NCBI GenBank assembly: GCA_052148715.1
Contig: JBKQHQ010000233.1
Coordinates: forward strand, 1 to 26,873
From: JBKQHQ01 sp052148715
GTDB lineage: Bacteria > Pseudomonadota > Alphaproteobacteria > Rhizobiales > Xanthobacteraceae
Length of the DNA stretch: 26,873 nt
Reading direction: 5' to 3'
Below the pieces are notes generated by a model. The model was not told the DNA's origin. It did no database searches and worked only from the letters and a program-made list of their open reading frames with translations. Both the position numbers and the translations under genes were made by a program. Within the stretch, counting starts at the first letter, position 1; each line of letters begins with the position of its first letter. This document shows positions 15,286-24,002 of this stretch, piece by piece.

Positions 15286-16146
15286 ATGATTCCTTTTATC
15301 GGCGTCCTGTTCGACGGGTTCGCCTACGGGATGCTGCTGTTCCTCCTCTCAGTGGGGCTATCGGTCACGCTCGGGATGATGAACTTCGTCAACTTGGCGC
15401 ATTGCAGCTTCGCGATGCTCGGCGGCTACGTCACCGCGACCTTGATGAACAGGTTCGGCTGGCCGTTCTTTGCGACGCTGCCGTTAGCATTCGCGGTCAC
15501 GGCCTCGACCAGCGTTGCCTTCGAACGCGTACTCTATCGGCGGCTCTACCGCGCCACCGACCTCGACCAATGCCTCCTGACCATCGGTATCGTCTTCGTC
15601 TCCGTGGCGGTTGCTGCCTATATCTACGGAACCGTACAGCAACCGGTGCAGTTGCCGGCCTATCTGCGCCAAGCGGTTTCCTTTGCCGGACTCAATTTTT
15701 CAGTTTACCGTCTTTTCCTGGTTGCCACCGGGCTCGTGATCACTTTGGCTCTGGTCGCCGCGCTGGAATACACGCGTTTCGGCGCTAAGGTGCGGGCCGC
15801 CGTTGACAATCAGCGCATGGCCCGCGGCCTCGGGATCAATGTCGACGGCATCTTCGCCGTCACCTTCGCGCTCGGCAGTGGGCTCGCTGGCCTCGGCGGT
15901 GCGCTGGCCATCGAGATCGTCGGCCTCGATCCCTCGTTTGGCTTCACCTACCTGGTCTATGTGCTGATCGTCGTGTCGGTTGGGGGTCTCGGCTCGATCG
16001 GCGGGTCCTTTGCTGCGGCGACCCTGCTCGGCGTCAGCGACGTCGCCGGCAAATACTACGTGCCGCAGCTCGGCGCCTTCCTCATCTATCTGGTGATGGT
16101 CGGTTTGCTCATGTGGCGCCCGTCCGGCCTATTCGGAAGGCGCTAG
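15286..16146 (+). CDS. LIV-type ABC transporter permease (LivH family)
   Basis: This is one of two integral-membrane permeases of a branched-chain amino acid-type (HAAT family) importer. The 286 residues contain about eight hydrophobic segments. Family landmarks are LLSVGLSVTLGMMNFVNLAHCSFAMLGGY (22-50), FERVLYRRLYRATDLDQCLLTIG, the cytoplasmic loop TRFGAKVRAAVDNQRMARGLGINV that contacts the ATPases, and a C-terminal WRPSGLFGRR. ATG 15286 is the first start; the ribosome binding site is weak. LivM follows after 3 bases. HAAT systems also import amides, urea and aromatic compounds, so the substrate could be the cyclic amide or ureide handled by the upstream enzymes. No binding protein is encoded in this window. 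Confidence 0.9.
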   Translation: MIPFIGVLFDGFAYGMLLFLLSVGLSVTLGMMNFVNLAHCSFAMLGGYVTATLMNRFGWPFFATLPLAFAVTASTSVAFERVLYRRLYRATDLDQCLLTIGIVFVSVAVAAYIYGTVQQPVQLPAYLRQAVSFAGLNFSVYRLFLVATGLVITLALVAALEYTRFGAKVRAAVDNQRMARGLGINVDGIFAVTFALGSGLAGLGGALAIEIVGLDPSFGFTYLVYVLIVVSVGGLGSIGGSFAAATLLGVSDVAGKYYVPQLGAFLIYLVMVGLLMWRPSGLFGRR

Positions 16147-16149
16147 GCG

Positions 16150-17145
16150 ATGGGCGCCCTGTCCGAAAGCCTTGTGGCTCCGCATCGTTATCTTGAGGCA
16201 CAGATTCGCTGGCAGCCGATCGAGATCGCATTCTGGATCGCGACGCTGCTGCCGTACCTGTTGGTGCCGTCCTATCTGGCGCTGGCCAGTCAGATCGCCA
16301 TCACGGCACTGTTCGCGCTCTCGCTCGACCTCATCCTCGGCTATGCCGGCATCGTGTCACTCGGCCATGCCGCCTTCTTCGGCTTGGGCGCCTACAGCGC
16401 GGGCCTCCTCGCCAAGTATGGCTGGGGCGAACCCTTTTCGGGCCTCTTGGTCGCGGCGGTGGTGGCCGGAATTGTCGGCTATGCCACGAGCTTCATCATC
16501 GCCCGGTTCCGCCATCTGGCGCTGATCATGATCACACTGGGACTGGGTCTGCTGCTCGCCGAGGCGGCGAACAGCGTCGGCTGGCTCACCGGGGGCGCCG
16601 ATGGCCTACAGGGGGTGCGCATGTGGCCACTGTTCGGCCGCGTCGCCTTCGATTTCTATGGCTACGCCGCTTATTCTTACGCGCTCGCGGTCTTGTTCCT
16701 TGTTTTCGTCGCGGCGCGACGGCTGATCCATTCCCCCTTCGGTCTGTCGTTGGGCGGGATCCGCGAAAATCGTATGCGCATGCTCGCAGTCGGCGCACCG
16801 ATCCGCGCCCATATTCGGGCGATCTACACGATTGCCGCCGTAATCGCCGGTATTGCCGGAGCGTTGCTAACGCAAACGACGGAAACGGTTTCGCTCGAGA
16901 CGCTCGGCTTCCAGCGCTCGGCCGATGTGCTCGTTATCCTGGTCCTTGGCGGCGTCGGTAGACTCTATGGCGGCCTTGTCGGGGCGATCATCTACATGGT
17001 GGCGCGCGACCAGCTTTCCGGGATGAACCCGCAATATTGGTATTTCTGGATCGGCATCCTGCTCATTGCGGTCGTGTTGTTTCTGCCGAACGGCATTCTA
17101 GGGGGGCTCACACAGGCGCTCCGCTCCGGCAGGCGCGCGTCGTGA
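16150..17145 (+). CDS. LIV-type ABC transporter permease (LivM family)
   Basis: This is the second permease of the importer, pairing with the LivH-type protein in the inner membrane. The 331 residues contain about nine to ten hydrophobic segments. The LivM signature LDLILGYAGIVSLGHAAFFGLGAYSAG is near residues 58-84, followed by ITLGLGLLLAEAANSVGWLTGGADGLQGV, the ATPase-contact loop HSPFGLSLGGIRENRMRMLAVG, and the late motif GGVGRLYGGLVGAIIY. It starts 3 bases after livH, and its TGA stop overlaps the GTG start of the ATPase gene, so expression is coupled. The terminal FLPNGILGGL is typical. Specificity would depend on the missing binding protein. Confidence 0.9.
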   Translation: MGALSESLVAPHRYLEAQIRWQPIEIAFWIATLLPYLLVPSYLALASQIAITALFALSLDLILGYAGIVSLGHAAFFGLGAYSAGLLAKYGWGEPFSGLLVAAVVAGIVGYATSFIIARFRHLALIMITLGLGLLLAEAANSVGWLTGGADGLQGVRMWPLFGRVAFDFYGYAAYSYALAVLFLVFVAARRLIHSPFGLSLGGIRENRMRMLAVGAPIRAHIRAIYTIAAVIAGIAGALLTQTTETVSLETLGFQRSADVLVILVLGGVGRLYGGLVGAIIYMVARDQLSGMNPQYWYFWIGILLIAVVLFLPNGILGGLTQALRSGRRAS

Positions 17146-17889
17146 GCGAATGGGCACTTGCGACGCGCGGACTGCAGAAGAGTTTTGGCTCGCTCGTCGT
17201 TGCGAGCGATATCGAGCTCCACATCCCACCCGGCGCGCGCTATGCCCTGATCGGCCCGAACGGCGCGGGCAAGACCTCGCTGATCAACATGATCACGGGC
17301 ATGCTGACGCCGAATGCCGGGGCGATCTTTCTCGGCGGCGAGGAGATTACGGCGCTGGCCCCCGAAGCCCGCGTCAAGCGGGGTCTTGCCCGCACATTTC
17401 AGATCAATGCGCTCTTTCCAAGCCTCACGGCGCTCGACGCGGTGACGCTCGCGGTTTGCGAGCGCGAAGGGATCGGCGGCGTGTGGTGGCAGCAACTCAC
17501 CGCCTATCGGCACGCGGTCGACGAAGCCTACGCCATCCTCACCTCGCTGATGCTTGCCAAGGATTTCTCTCGCCCTACGCGCGAGCTGGGTTACGGCCAG
17601 CAAAGACTCCTCGAAATCGCGCTGGCGCTGGCAACGAAGCCGAAGGTGCTGTTGCTCGACGAGCCGGCCGCCGGCGTGCCGCGCGAGGAGAGCGCGGAGC
17701 TGTTCACCGCCATCGCCGGACTGTCGCACGACATCAGCATCCTGTTCATCGAGCACGACATGAATCTCGTGTTCCGCGTGGCGAGCCGCATCATCGTCAT
17801 GGTCGCCGGCCGCATCCTGGTGGAAGGTCCGCCGAGCGAGATCGCGGCCGACGAGCGTGTGCGCGAGGTCTATTTGGGACGGCGCCGGC

Positions 17890-17897
<8 letters not shown>
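17142..17897 (+). CDS. LIV-type ABC transporter ATPase (LivG family)
   Basis: This is the first cytoplasmic ATPase of the importer. The 251 residues contain Walker A GPNGAGKT (38-45), a Q-loop in ARTFQI, the LivG-type ABC signature LGYGQQR, Walker B KVLLLDEP followed by AAGVP, and the H-loop histidine in FIEHDMNLVF. The insertion between the Q-loop and the signature, and the ending EVYLGRR, are typical of LivG. GTG 17142 overlaps the livM stop (GTGA); other starts upstream lie inside livM and would add an unrelated N-terminus. It overlaps the LivF-type gene by 8 bases. The Walker, signature and H-loop residues are all present, so the ATPase should be active. Confidence 0.92.
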
Positions 17898-18627
<730 letters not shown>

Positions 18628-18836
18628 AGACTAGAGTCGGCACTGCGCCGAGCCCCACTCGGAGAACTAGGATCTCGTTAAGTAAGTGTTAAAGTTTGAT
18701 TAATTGTAAATGCGGAAAATCAATTCCGTCCCGAACGCTCGGGAACGCAGGCGAAACGCGTTTCCATTATCGCTGATCAGCGCCGCTAGTCTCCGCGGCG
18801 GACGACCACTGGCTTTTGCGTATTGGGGTACGGCCG
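18628..18836 (+). promoter_or_regulatory. AT-rich leader before the GGDEF-EAL gene
   Basis: This 209-base gap contains no gene. Its middle (about 18674-18724) is clearly richer in A and T than the surrounding DNA, with runs such as TTAAAGTTTGATTAATTG, and is the likely promoter region for the cyclic-di-GMP gene. I could not pick a convincing -35/-10 pair. Confidence 0.35.
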
Positions 18837-21617
18837 ATGCTGCTGCACGGCATTCGATCGCGGCTATTGGGGCTCGTGCTGGCGACCGTTGTTCCATTCA
18901 TTGCGCTCGTTGGGGTCGGTCTTTGGAGCCAATGGCAGGAACAGCAGGCCGCCGCGATCGAGCGCGCCACCAATGAGGCCCGACTTCTGGCGGCGCAGGT
19001 CGACGATCACATAGGCAATCTCGAAAATCTCATGTTGGGGCTCGGCGAAGCCGTGTCCACAAATCCAGCTGACGCGCCCGTGAACGACGCGCTATTGCGG
19101 CGCGTCAAGGCGGAGTTGCCCGACTTCATCAGCACCATCCTTCTGTTCTCCCTCGACGGTAACAGTATCGGAGCGTCGTGGGCCGCAGACCGCGGCCGAC
19201 TGAATGCCAGTGGCCGTCCGTATTTTAGCCAGATCTTGGCCGGCCGACGTCTTGCGGTCAGCGAAGTGCGCGTGGGAGGCGTGACGGGGGAATGGGTCGT
19301 CGACATTGCCCGGCCGGTCGAGGATAAAGCGGGTCGCCTGCGCGCCATCCTCGCCGTCGGCACCCGCCTCGAGCATTTCCAGGACGCGCTTAGGGTGCAT
19401 ACGCTGCCTCCGGGTAGCGTAGTCCGGATCGTGGATGAGCACGGCATTGTCATGGCGCAAAGCACGGATGCCGCCCATTGGATCGGTCGTGATCTCGGCA
19501 CGTCCGCGCCCGTCGCTCGGCACCTGGCGGCAAAGGAAGCGAGCGAGATAGCGGTCTGGCCCGACAAGGTTGCCCGCATTACCGGCTCCTCAACGGCTCA
19601 CCGCCTCCCTTGGCTTGTTTCGGTGGGCCTGCCGACCAATACGGCCGTTGCGGCCGTCGCCGCGCGTCTGCGCTGGGGTGCTCTGCTAAGCACGGCCGCG
19701 CTGGTCGCCGCGTTCACCATCGCCTGGATGTATTCAGGACGAATCGTGCGGCCGTTGCAGCAACTGGGGAAGGATGCATCGGTGCTCGCGGGCGGTGCGC
19801 TGAGCCATCGGACGGCAATCCGCACACAGGACGAGGTAGGAGACCTGGCGGACAGCTTCAACCAGATGGCAATGGCGCTCGAACACCGGGAAGACGAGGC
19901 GCGCCAAGCCGCGGATGAAGTGCGGCAAACCAAGGACACGCTGTCCGCCGTGGTCGACGCATCGCCGGTTGCCATCGTTTGTACGGGTCTCGACCGGCGC
20001 ATCATGTTGTGGAGCCGCGTCGCCGAGCAGCTGTACGGGTACTGTGCGGAGGAAGCGATCGGCGTACCCATTCGAACCGTGCCGCCCGAGCGAATGGACG
20101 AGTCCCGGGCGATGTACCAGCGCGCGCTCAGCGGCGAGATGGTGCGTGACGTGCAGACCAAGCGGCTGCGCAAGGATGGCTCCTTGGTTGATGTCCGGAT
20201 CGCCGCCGCACCGATGTATAACCCTGATGGCACCGTGCGCGGGGTCGCCTGGGCGCACGAAGATATCGCCGACCGCAAGCGGGCGGAGGAGCAGTTGGAA
20301 CGCCTCGCGCACTATGATCCGCTGACCGGACTGCCCAATCGCCTATCCTTGCAAAAAGAATTGGGAAGGCTCTTGGCCGGAGACCGGCCGACCTCGATTG
20401 CGCTGTTCGACCTCGATGGATTCAAGGACGTCAATGACACGCTTGGTCATTCGATCGGCGATCAATTGCTCATCGAGGTAGGCCGGCGTTTGACAGAGGC
20501 CATTGTGAGCTCCAATCGGATGGGGCACGTGTGCCGGCTCGGCGGCGATGAGTTTGTCGTCGTGATTCCCGATTGCGGTGATCCGCGTTTGGTCGGTGAA
20601 GTCGCCGACAGGATGCTGCAGCAGCTTGGCGAACCTTTCCGGATCAGAGACGACGTGCTGCACCTGGGAGGCAGCGCGGGCGTCGCTATTGCCCCCAATG
20701 ACGGCCTCAACGTCGATGAATTGATCGCCAATGCCGACCTCGCGCTCTACCAGGCGAAGTCCGACGGCGGCCGCACCTATCGCTTTTTCCTGCCCGTGCT
20801 ACGGGCGCAGGCTCAGGCGCGCCGCGGTCTCGATCTCGAGCTGCGGCGGGCTTTTGCGGAGAATGAGTTCGAGATATTTTTCCAGCCGCAAGTGCGGCTC
20901 GCCGATGGCGCCCAGGTGGGTTCGGAAGCCCTGCTGCGGTGGCGCCACCCCCAACGCGGCATCCTTGCTCCGGGAGCTTTCATCGAGACGCTTGCGGAAA
21001 GCTCGATCGCAGGCGACGTTGGCCGATGGATCATCCATGCGGCATGCGAAAGGGCATCCGCCTGGCGGGCCATGGGGCTTCCGCTCGGTCGCATCGGCGT
21101 CAATCTGTTCCCCACCCAATTGTATAGCGACGCCTTGCTGAAGGACATCGAAGGCACGCTGTGTGCAACGGGGCTGCCGGCCGAGGTTCTCGAGCTTGAG
21201 ATCACGGAAAACATCGCGCTCAAGTACGAGGATGCGACGGGCCCGCTGCGGCGGCTGCACGACATGGGCGTCAAGATCGCGTTCGACGATTTTGGCACCG
21301 GCTACGCTTCGCTCAGTTATCTGACCCGGTTCCCCCTCTCACGGATCAAGATCGATCGCAGCTTCGTGCGCAAGGTCACCGACAATGCAGAGGATTCCGC
21401 CATCGTCCGTTCGCTGATTGCCATTGCGCACAACCTCGGCCTGCAAGTCACCGCCGAGGGGGTTGAGACGCAGGCGCAAGCAGCCTTTCTGCTGCATGAG
21501 CAATGCGACGAGGCGCAAGGTTTCCTCTACGCTGAGCCGCTGCCGGCGGCTGCATTTGAAGCCTACCTCAAGGAAAGGTCATTGCCTCTGCGCTCCCTGG
21601 AGCGCGTCAGCCACTAG
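18837..21617 (+). CDS. Membrane PAS-GGDEF-EAL cyclic-di-GMP signalling protein
   Basis: This 926-residue protein makes or breaks down cyclic di-GMP in response to external and internal signals. Order: membrane helix (8-30), periplasmic Cache-like sensor (about 31-278), second helix (279-300), HAMP (300-350), PAS with the KRAEEQLERLAHYDPLTGLPN linker (about 368-500), GGDEF domain (490-650) and EAL domain (665-918). The diguanylate cyclase motif GGDEF (569-573) is intact; the inhibitory RxxD site five residues upstream reads RMGH and is lost. The EAL domain keeps its metal and catalytic motifs: SEALLRW (EAL 697-699), NLFPTQL, ELEITEN, DDFGTGYASL, KIDRSFV and AEGVET. Phosphodiesterase activity is therefore likely, with cyclase activity possible. 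ATG 18837 follows GGGG by about 9 bases; TTG 18816 is an alternative. It seems to be transcribed alone. Confidence 0.92.
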   Translation: MLLHGIRSRLLGLVLATVVPFIALVGVGLWSQWQEQQAAAIERATNEARLLAAQVDDHIGNLENLMLGLGEAVSTNPADAPVNDALLRRVKAELPDFISTILLFSLDGNSIGASWAADRGRLNASGRPYFSQILAGRRLAVSEVRVGGVTGEWVVDIARPVEDKAGRLRAILAVGTRLEHFQDALRVHTLPPGSVVRIVDEHGIVMAQSTDAAHWIGRDLGTSAPVARHLAAKEASEIAVWPDKVARITGSSTAHRLPWLVSVGLPTNTAVAAVAARLRWGALLSTAALVAAFTIAWMYSGRIVRPLQQLGKDASVLAGGALSHRTAIRTQDEVGDLADSFNQMAMALEHREDEARQAADEVRQTKDTLSAVVDASPVAIVCTGLDRRIMLWSRVAEQLYGYCAEEAIGVPIRTVPPERMDESRAMYQRALSGEMVRDVQTKRLRKDGSLVDVRIAAAPMYNPDGTVRGVAWAHEDIADRKRAEEQLERLAHYDPLTGLPNRLSLQKELGRLLAGDRPTSIALFDLDGFKDVNDTLGHSIGDQLLIEVGRRLTEAIVSSNRMGHVCRLGGDEFVVVIPDCGDPRLVGEVADRMLQQLGEPFRIRDDVLHLGGSAGVAIAPNDGLNVDELIANADLALYQAKSDGGRTYRFFLPVLRAQAQARRGLDLELRRAFAENEFEIFFQPQVRLADGAQVGSEALLRWRHPQRGILAPGAFIETLAESSIAGDVGRWIIHAACERASAWRAMGLPLGRIGVNLFPTQLYSDALLKDIEGTLCATGLPAEVLELEITENIALKYEDATGPLRRLHDMGVKIAFDDFGTGYASLSYLTRFPLSRIKIDRSFVRKVTDNAEDSAIVRSLIAIAHNLGLQVTAEGVETQAQAAFLLHEQCDEAQGFLYAEPLPAAAFEAYLKERSLPLRSLERVSH

Positions 21618-21678
21618 ACCGATATCTGATCATGTTGAATCGATATGGCCTCCAGCTCGCCCGGTGCTGCGCGCCAAG

Positions 21679-22629
21679 CTACCTGGCGATCGGCTCGAAG
21701 CCGTAGAGGTGCGCCGGATTATCGACCAAAATCTTCTTGCGGATCGCCGGATCGGGCGCCCATTTCGGCAATTGATTGAGCAGCACTGCATCGTCGATCG
21801 GGAACGGCGGCGCAATCTCGCTGAGCGGTTTGCCGAGCCCGGAATTCGTGTGTGGCCAGTCGGTGCCCCAGACGACCCGTTCGGCATTGGCGGCGATGAG
21901 CGCCCGCGCGAGCGGCGCGGCATCGGGATAGTCGGGCGGCCTGTGCGAAATGCGGAAGGCGCCGGAAATTTTCACGTAGACGTGGCCTGACTCGACGAGG
22001 TCGAGCAGGGCGTCAAAGCCCGGCTGGGTCGGCCCCTCCGCCGCCGCCGCACGGCCGAAATGATCGAACACCACCGTCAACGGCAGTTGCCGCAGGTGAT
22101 CGCGCAGCGCGGCGATGACGGGCAGGCGCGTGAAGATCTGGACGTGCCAGTTAAGCCCGCTGATCAGCCGGGCGACCTGGTCCAAAATATCCTTGGCGGC
22201 CGACGGTTCGAATCTGCCCGCCGTGTTGGTCTCGAGGTTGAGCCGCGCGCCGCGAATTCCTGCCGCCGCCATCTCATCCAAAGCCGCACGCGGGGTGGCC
22301 TTGTCGATCACGGCGATGCCGCGGGCGCGCGGGCCCATGCGGCGCACCGCATCGACGGTGCAAGTATTGTCTGTGCCGTAGACGCTGGGGTTCACCACGA
22401 CGACGCGCTCGAGGTGAAGGCCCCTCTGCAATTTCAGGAGCTGTGCCACGGAAGCCGCAGCGGGCGTGTAAAGCCGACCGGCCGCATAGGGGAAATTGGC
22501 CGGATCGAACACGTGCACGTGGGAATCGCAGGCCCCTCGTGGAAGCTCGAAGTTGATCGCCGTGCGCGTCGCCGCGGCGGCCGTGGGCGAGTCCGCACCG
22601 AGCGGCTCAGGATTGACCAGAGTGTTCAC
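21679..22629 (-). CDS. Amidohydrolase-2 family hydrolase (LigI-like TIM barrel)
   Basis: This 316-residue protein belongs to the amidohydrolase-2 group that includes 2-pyrone-4,6-dicarboxylate lactonase and sulfomuconolactone hydrolase. These are TIM-barrel enzymes that open lactones or decarboxylate aromatic-derived acids. Metal or active-site landmarks are CDSHVHVFDP (His37, His39), NWHVQIF (His162), VVFDHFGR (His190) and WGTDWPHTN (Asp257, His260). About 30 extra residues precede the barrel with no clear signal peptide. The start is GTG at 22629, 15 bases after the stop of the cellulase gene, so the two probably share a transcript. It converges with the GGDEF-EAL gene across a 61-base gap without an obvious terminator. 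The substrate is unknown; a lactone from plant aromatic breakdown is possible. Confidence 0.82.
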   Translation of the reverse strand: MNTLVNPEPLGADSPTAAAATRTAINFELPRGACDSHVHVFDPANFPYAAGRLYTPAAASVAQLLKLQRGLHLERVVVVNPSVYGTDNTCTVDAVRRMGPRARGIAVIDKATPRAALDEMAAAGIRGARLNLETNTAGRFEPSAAKDILDQVARLISGLNWHVQIFTRLPVIAALRDHLRQLPLTVVFDHFGRAAAAEGPTQPGFDALLDLVESGHVYVKISGAFRISHRPPDYPDAAPLARALIAANAERVVWGTDWPHTNSGLGKPLSEIAPPFPIDDAVLLNQLPKWAPDPAIRKKILVDNPAHLYGFEPIAR

Positions 22630-22644
22630 GTCACTCGGCCAAGT

Positions 22645-23523
22645 TCACCAAGAGGCCCGGGACGCCAGGCCCAGCGCGTAGTCGGGCCACCATTCGCCGG
22701 CTTCCGGACCGCCATTGCACTTGCCGTCCGATTCGCCCGGACTCTTGATCCAAAGCAGCGCGTCGACAAGCTCATGGCCGGTCTGCAGGGTGGGCACGCT
22801 GCCGAGTGCGCGGCCGGACGGGTTGCACCAGTCGACGCTTCCGTCGCTTTTCAACTTTGGTCCCTGCCCATTGCGGCTCGTGTCGATGATGAAAGGCTTG
22901 GCATCGATCATCCGCGAGATGTTATAGCCATAGGTGATGCACTCATCGATGGCAATAAAATTGGAGACGTTGATGGCGAAACCGCGCGCGCGCGAAACGG
23001 ATGCGGCGGAGAGGCGCCGGGCCATTTCCTGCGGCGGATGCCAACGCGGGTGACCGGCGTCGATGTAGAGGCGGACATTGTCATGCATCGTCAGCGCCAT
23101 GACGGCGTAGTTGATAAGCTCGAGCCGCACATCGGCGCGCGCACGGTTCAGCCTGTCCAGGTCCGCCAAGGCGTCCGGCTCGAGCACGACGATGCATTCG
23201 AGGTCGCGCAGCGCGTCGACGAACCGGGTCATCCACTCCTTGTATCCCTCTGCGTTCGAAGCACCGCCGGCGGAATACTCACCCAAGTCACGGTCAGGAA
23301 TATTGTAAGCAACGACGACCGGCATTGCGCCCGCCGCCTCAATCGTCGGTCTCAGAGTGAGGAATTCGTTAAGGGTCAGATCGTTGACCAGCCAGATAGC
23401 CTGTGATTGACCGGCAATCTTGCCGATCAGCGCGGCATCATTCGGCCGTGATCGGCGCCACGCGGCAACCTGCTTTTGTGCCTCCGAGTGCGGGTCGATG
23501 AAAAGCGGCTTGCTCCAGTCCAT
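22645..23523 (-). CDS. Glycoside hydrolase family 6 cellulase, no visible secretion signal
   Basis: The domain is clearly GH6, the inverting endoglucanase/cellobiohydrolase family that cuts beta-1,4-glucan. From ATG 23523 (292 residues) the landmarks are AWRRSRPNDAAL (21-32), VVAYNIPDRDLGEYSAGG with the proton-donor Asp79, VVLEPDALA (Asp116), LYIDAGHPRW, GFAINVSNF, FIIDTSRNG, DWCNPSGRALG, and WIKSPGESDGKC with the candidate base Asp266. The catalytic residues look intact. GH6 enzymes are normally secreted, but no signal peptide precedes the domain in any frame. The reading frame stays open upstream to 24036, yet that part does not resemble GH6. A GTG at 23592 would add 23 residues. The N-terminus may have been lost, or the export route is unusual. 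Confidence 0.78.
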   Translation of the reverse strand: MDWSKPLFIDPHSEAQKQVAAWRRSRPNDAALIGKIAGQSQAIWLVNDLTLNEFLTLRPTIEAAGAMPVVVAYNIPDRDLGEYSAGGASNAEGYKEWMTRFVDALRDLECIVVLEPDALADLDRLNRARADVRLELINYAVMALTMHDNVRLYIDAGHPRWHPPQEMARRLSAASVSRARGFAINVSNFIAIDECITYGYNISRMIDAKPFIIDTSRNGQGPKLKSDGSVDWCNPSGRALGSVPTLQTGHELVDALLWIKSPGESDGKCNGGPEAGEWWPDYALGLASRASW

Positions 23524-23611
23524 AGCGCGTAGGTATATGGCGTAATCGGTGCCTGCTGCCAAGACAGCCGCGTTGACATCCTGTTGTTCCACGGCATCTC
23601 GGATTTGCCAA

Positions 23612-23808
23612 TCATTGCCGATGGGGCGGGAACCCGGTCTTCTCGTGGCGGCCTGAGAGGCGCAGCATGGCCAGCCGTTCGAGCACGCCGTGGGACGCCG
23701 GGTGCCCGGCAGATGCCCGGCGTGCTTGAGCGCAATTCGAGCTGATACATCGTCGCGCATGATCTTCCGTTGGTGCGGGCCGAGTTCGCGCCAGACGCGC
23801 GCACTCAT
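23612..23808 (-). pseudogene. Probable small frameshifted gene of unknown function
   Basis: ATG 23808 opens a segment of about 35 codons (starting MSARVWRELGPHQRK, continuing to KHAGHLPGT) with strong G/C in third positions. A different frame then carries GVLERLAMLRLSGRHEKTGF to a stop at 23612, again with coding-like third positions. Joining them needs one frameshift near 23700-23715 and would give roughly 65 residues. The first half is in frame with the GH6 gene, which explains the long open frame upstream of that gene. I do not recognise the protein. It could be a real frameshift, a sequencing error or two chance fragments. Confidence 0.35.
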
Positions 23809-24002
23809 GCGTCCATAACCATGCGGGCGATGAGCAAGGTGGCCGCAATCGTCGTGCGTTGGCACGACGTCAGATGAATTATCGTCGCACGCGGGCCGTG
23901 CGTCGTTCCCGCTGGACAGTGCAACGCCAGCGCAGTACGCCACGCACGGCGTTGGTCGGCGCCGTCGCAAGGTAATGCGGCCGGGGCAATGGAGTGTCGG
24001 GA
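23809..24002. promoter_or_regulatory. Divergent intergenic region before the patatin gene
   Basis: This 194-base stretch separates the minus-strand small gene/cellulase from the plus-strand patatin gene and must carry the promoters of one or both directions. I see no clear -35/-10 pair. The only firm element is GGAG at 23991-23994, placed 8 bases before ATG 24003, which decides the patatin start. Confidence 0.3.

Noticed and set aside
18637..18651. Stem TCGGC-ACTGC-GCCGA after the LivF-type gene
   Set aside because: Only five base pairs and no T-run; too weak to call a terminator in this GC-rich sequence.
21618..21678. Convergent gap between the GGDEF-EAL and amidohydrolase genes searched for a bidirectional terminator
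   Set aside because: No stem of useful length with a T-run in either direction was seen.
22060..23406. A 448-codon plus-strand open frame across the amidohydrolase and GH6 genes
   Set aside because: The minus-strand genes have clear family motifs, while this frame is their antisense translation with no motif.
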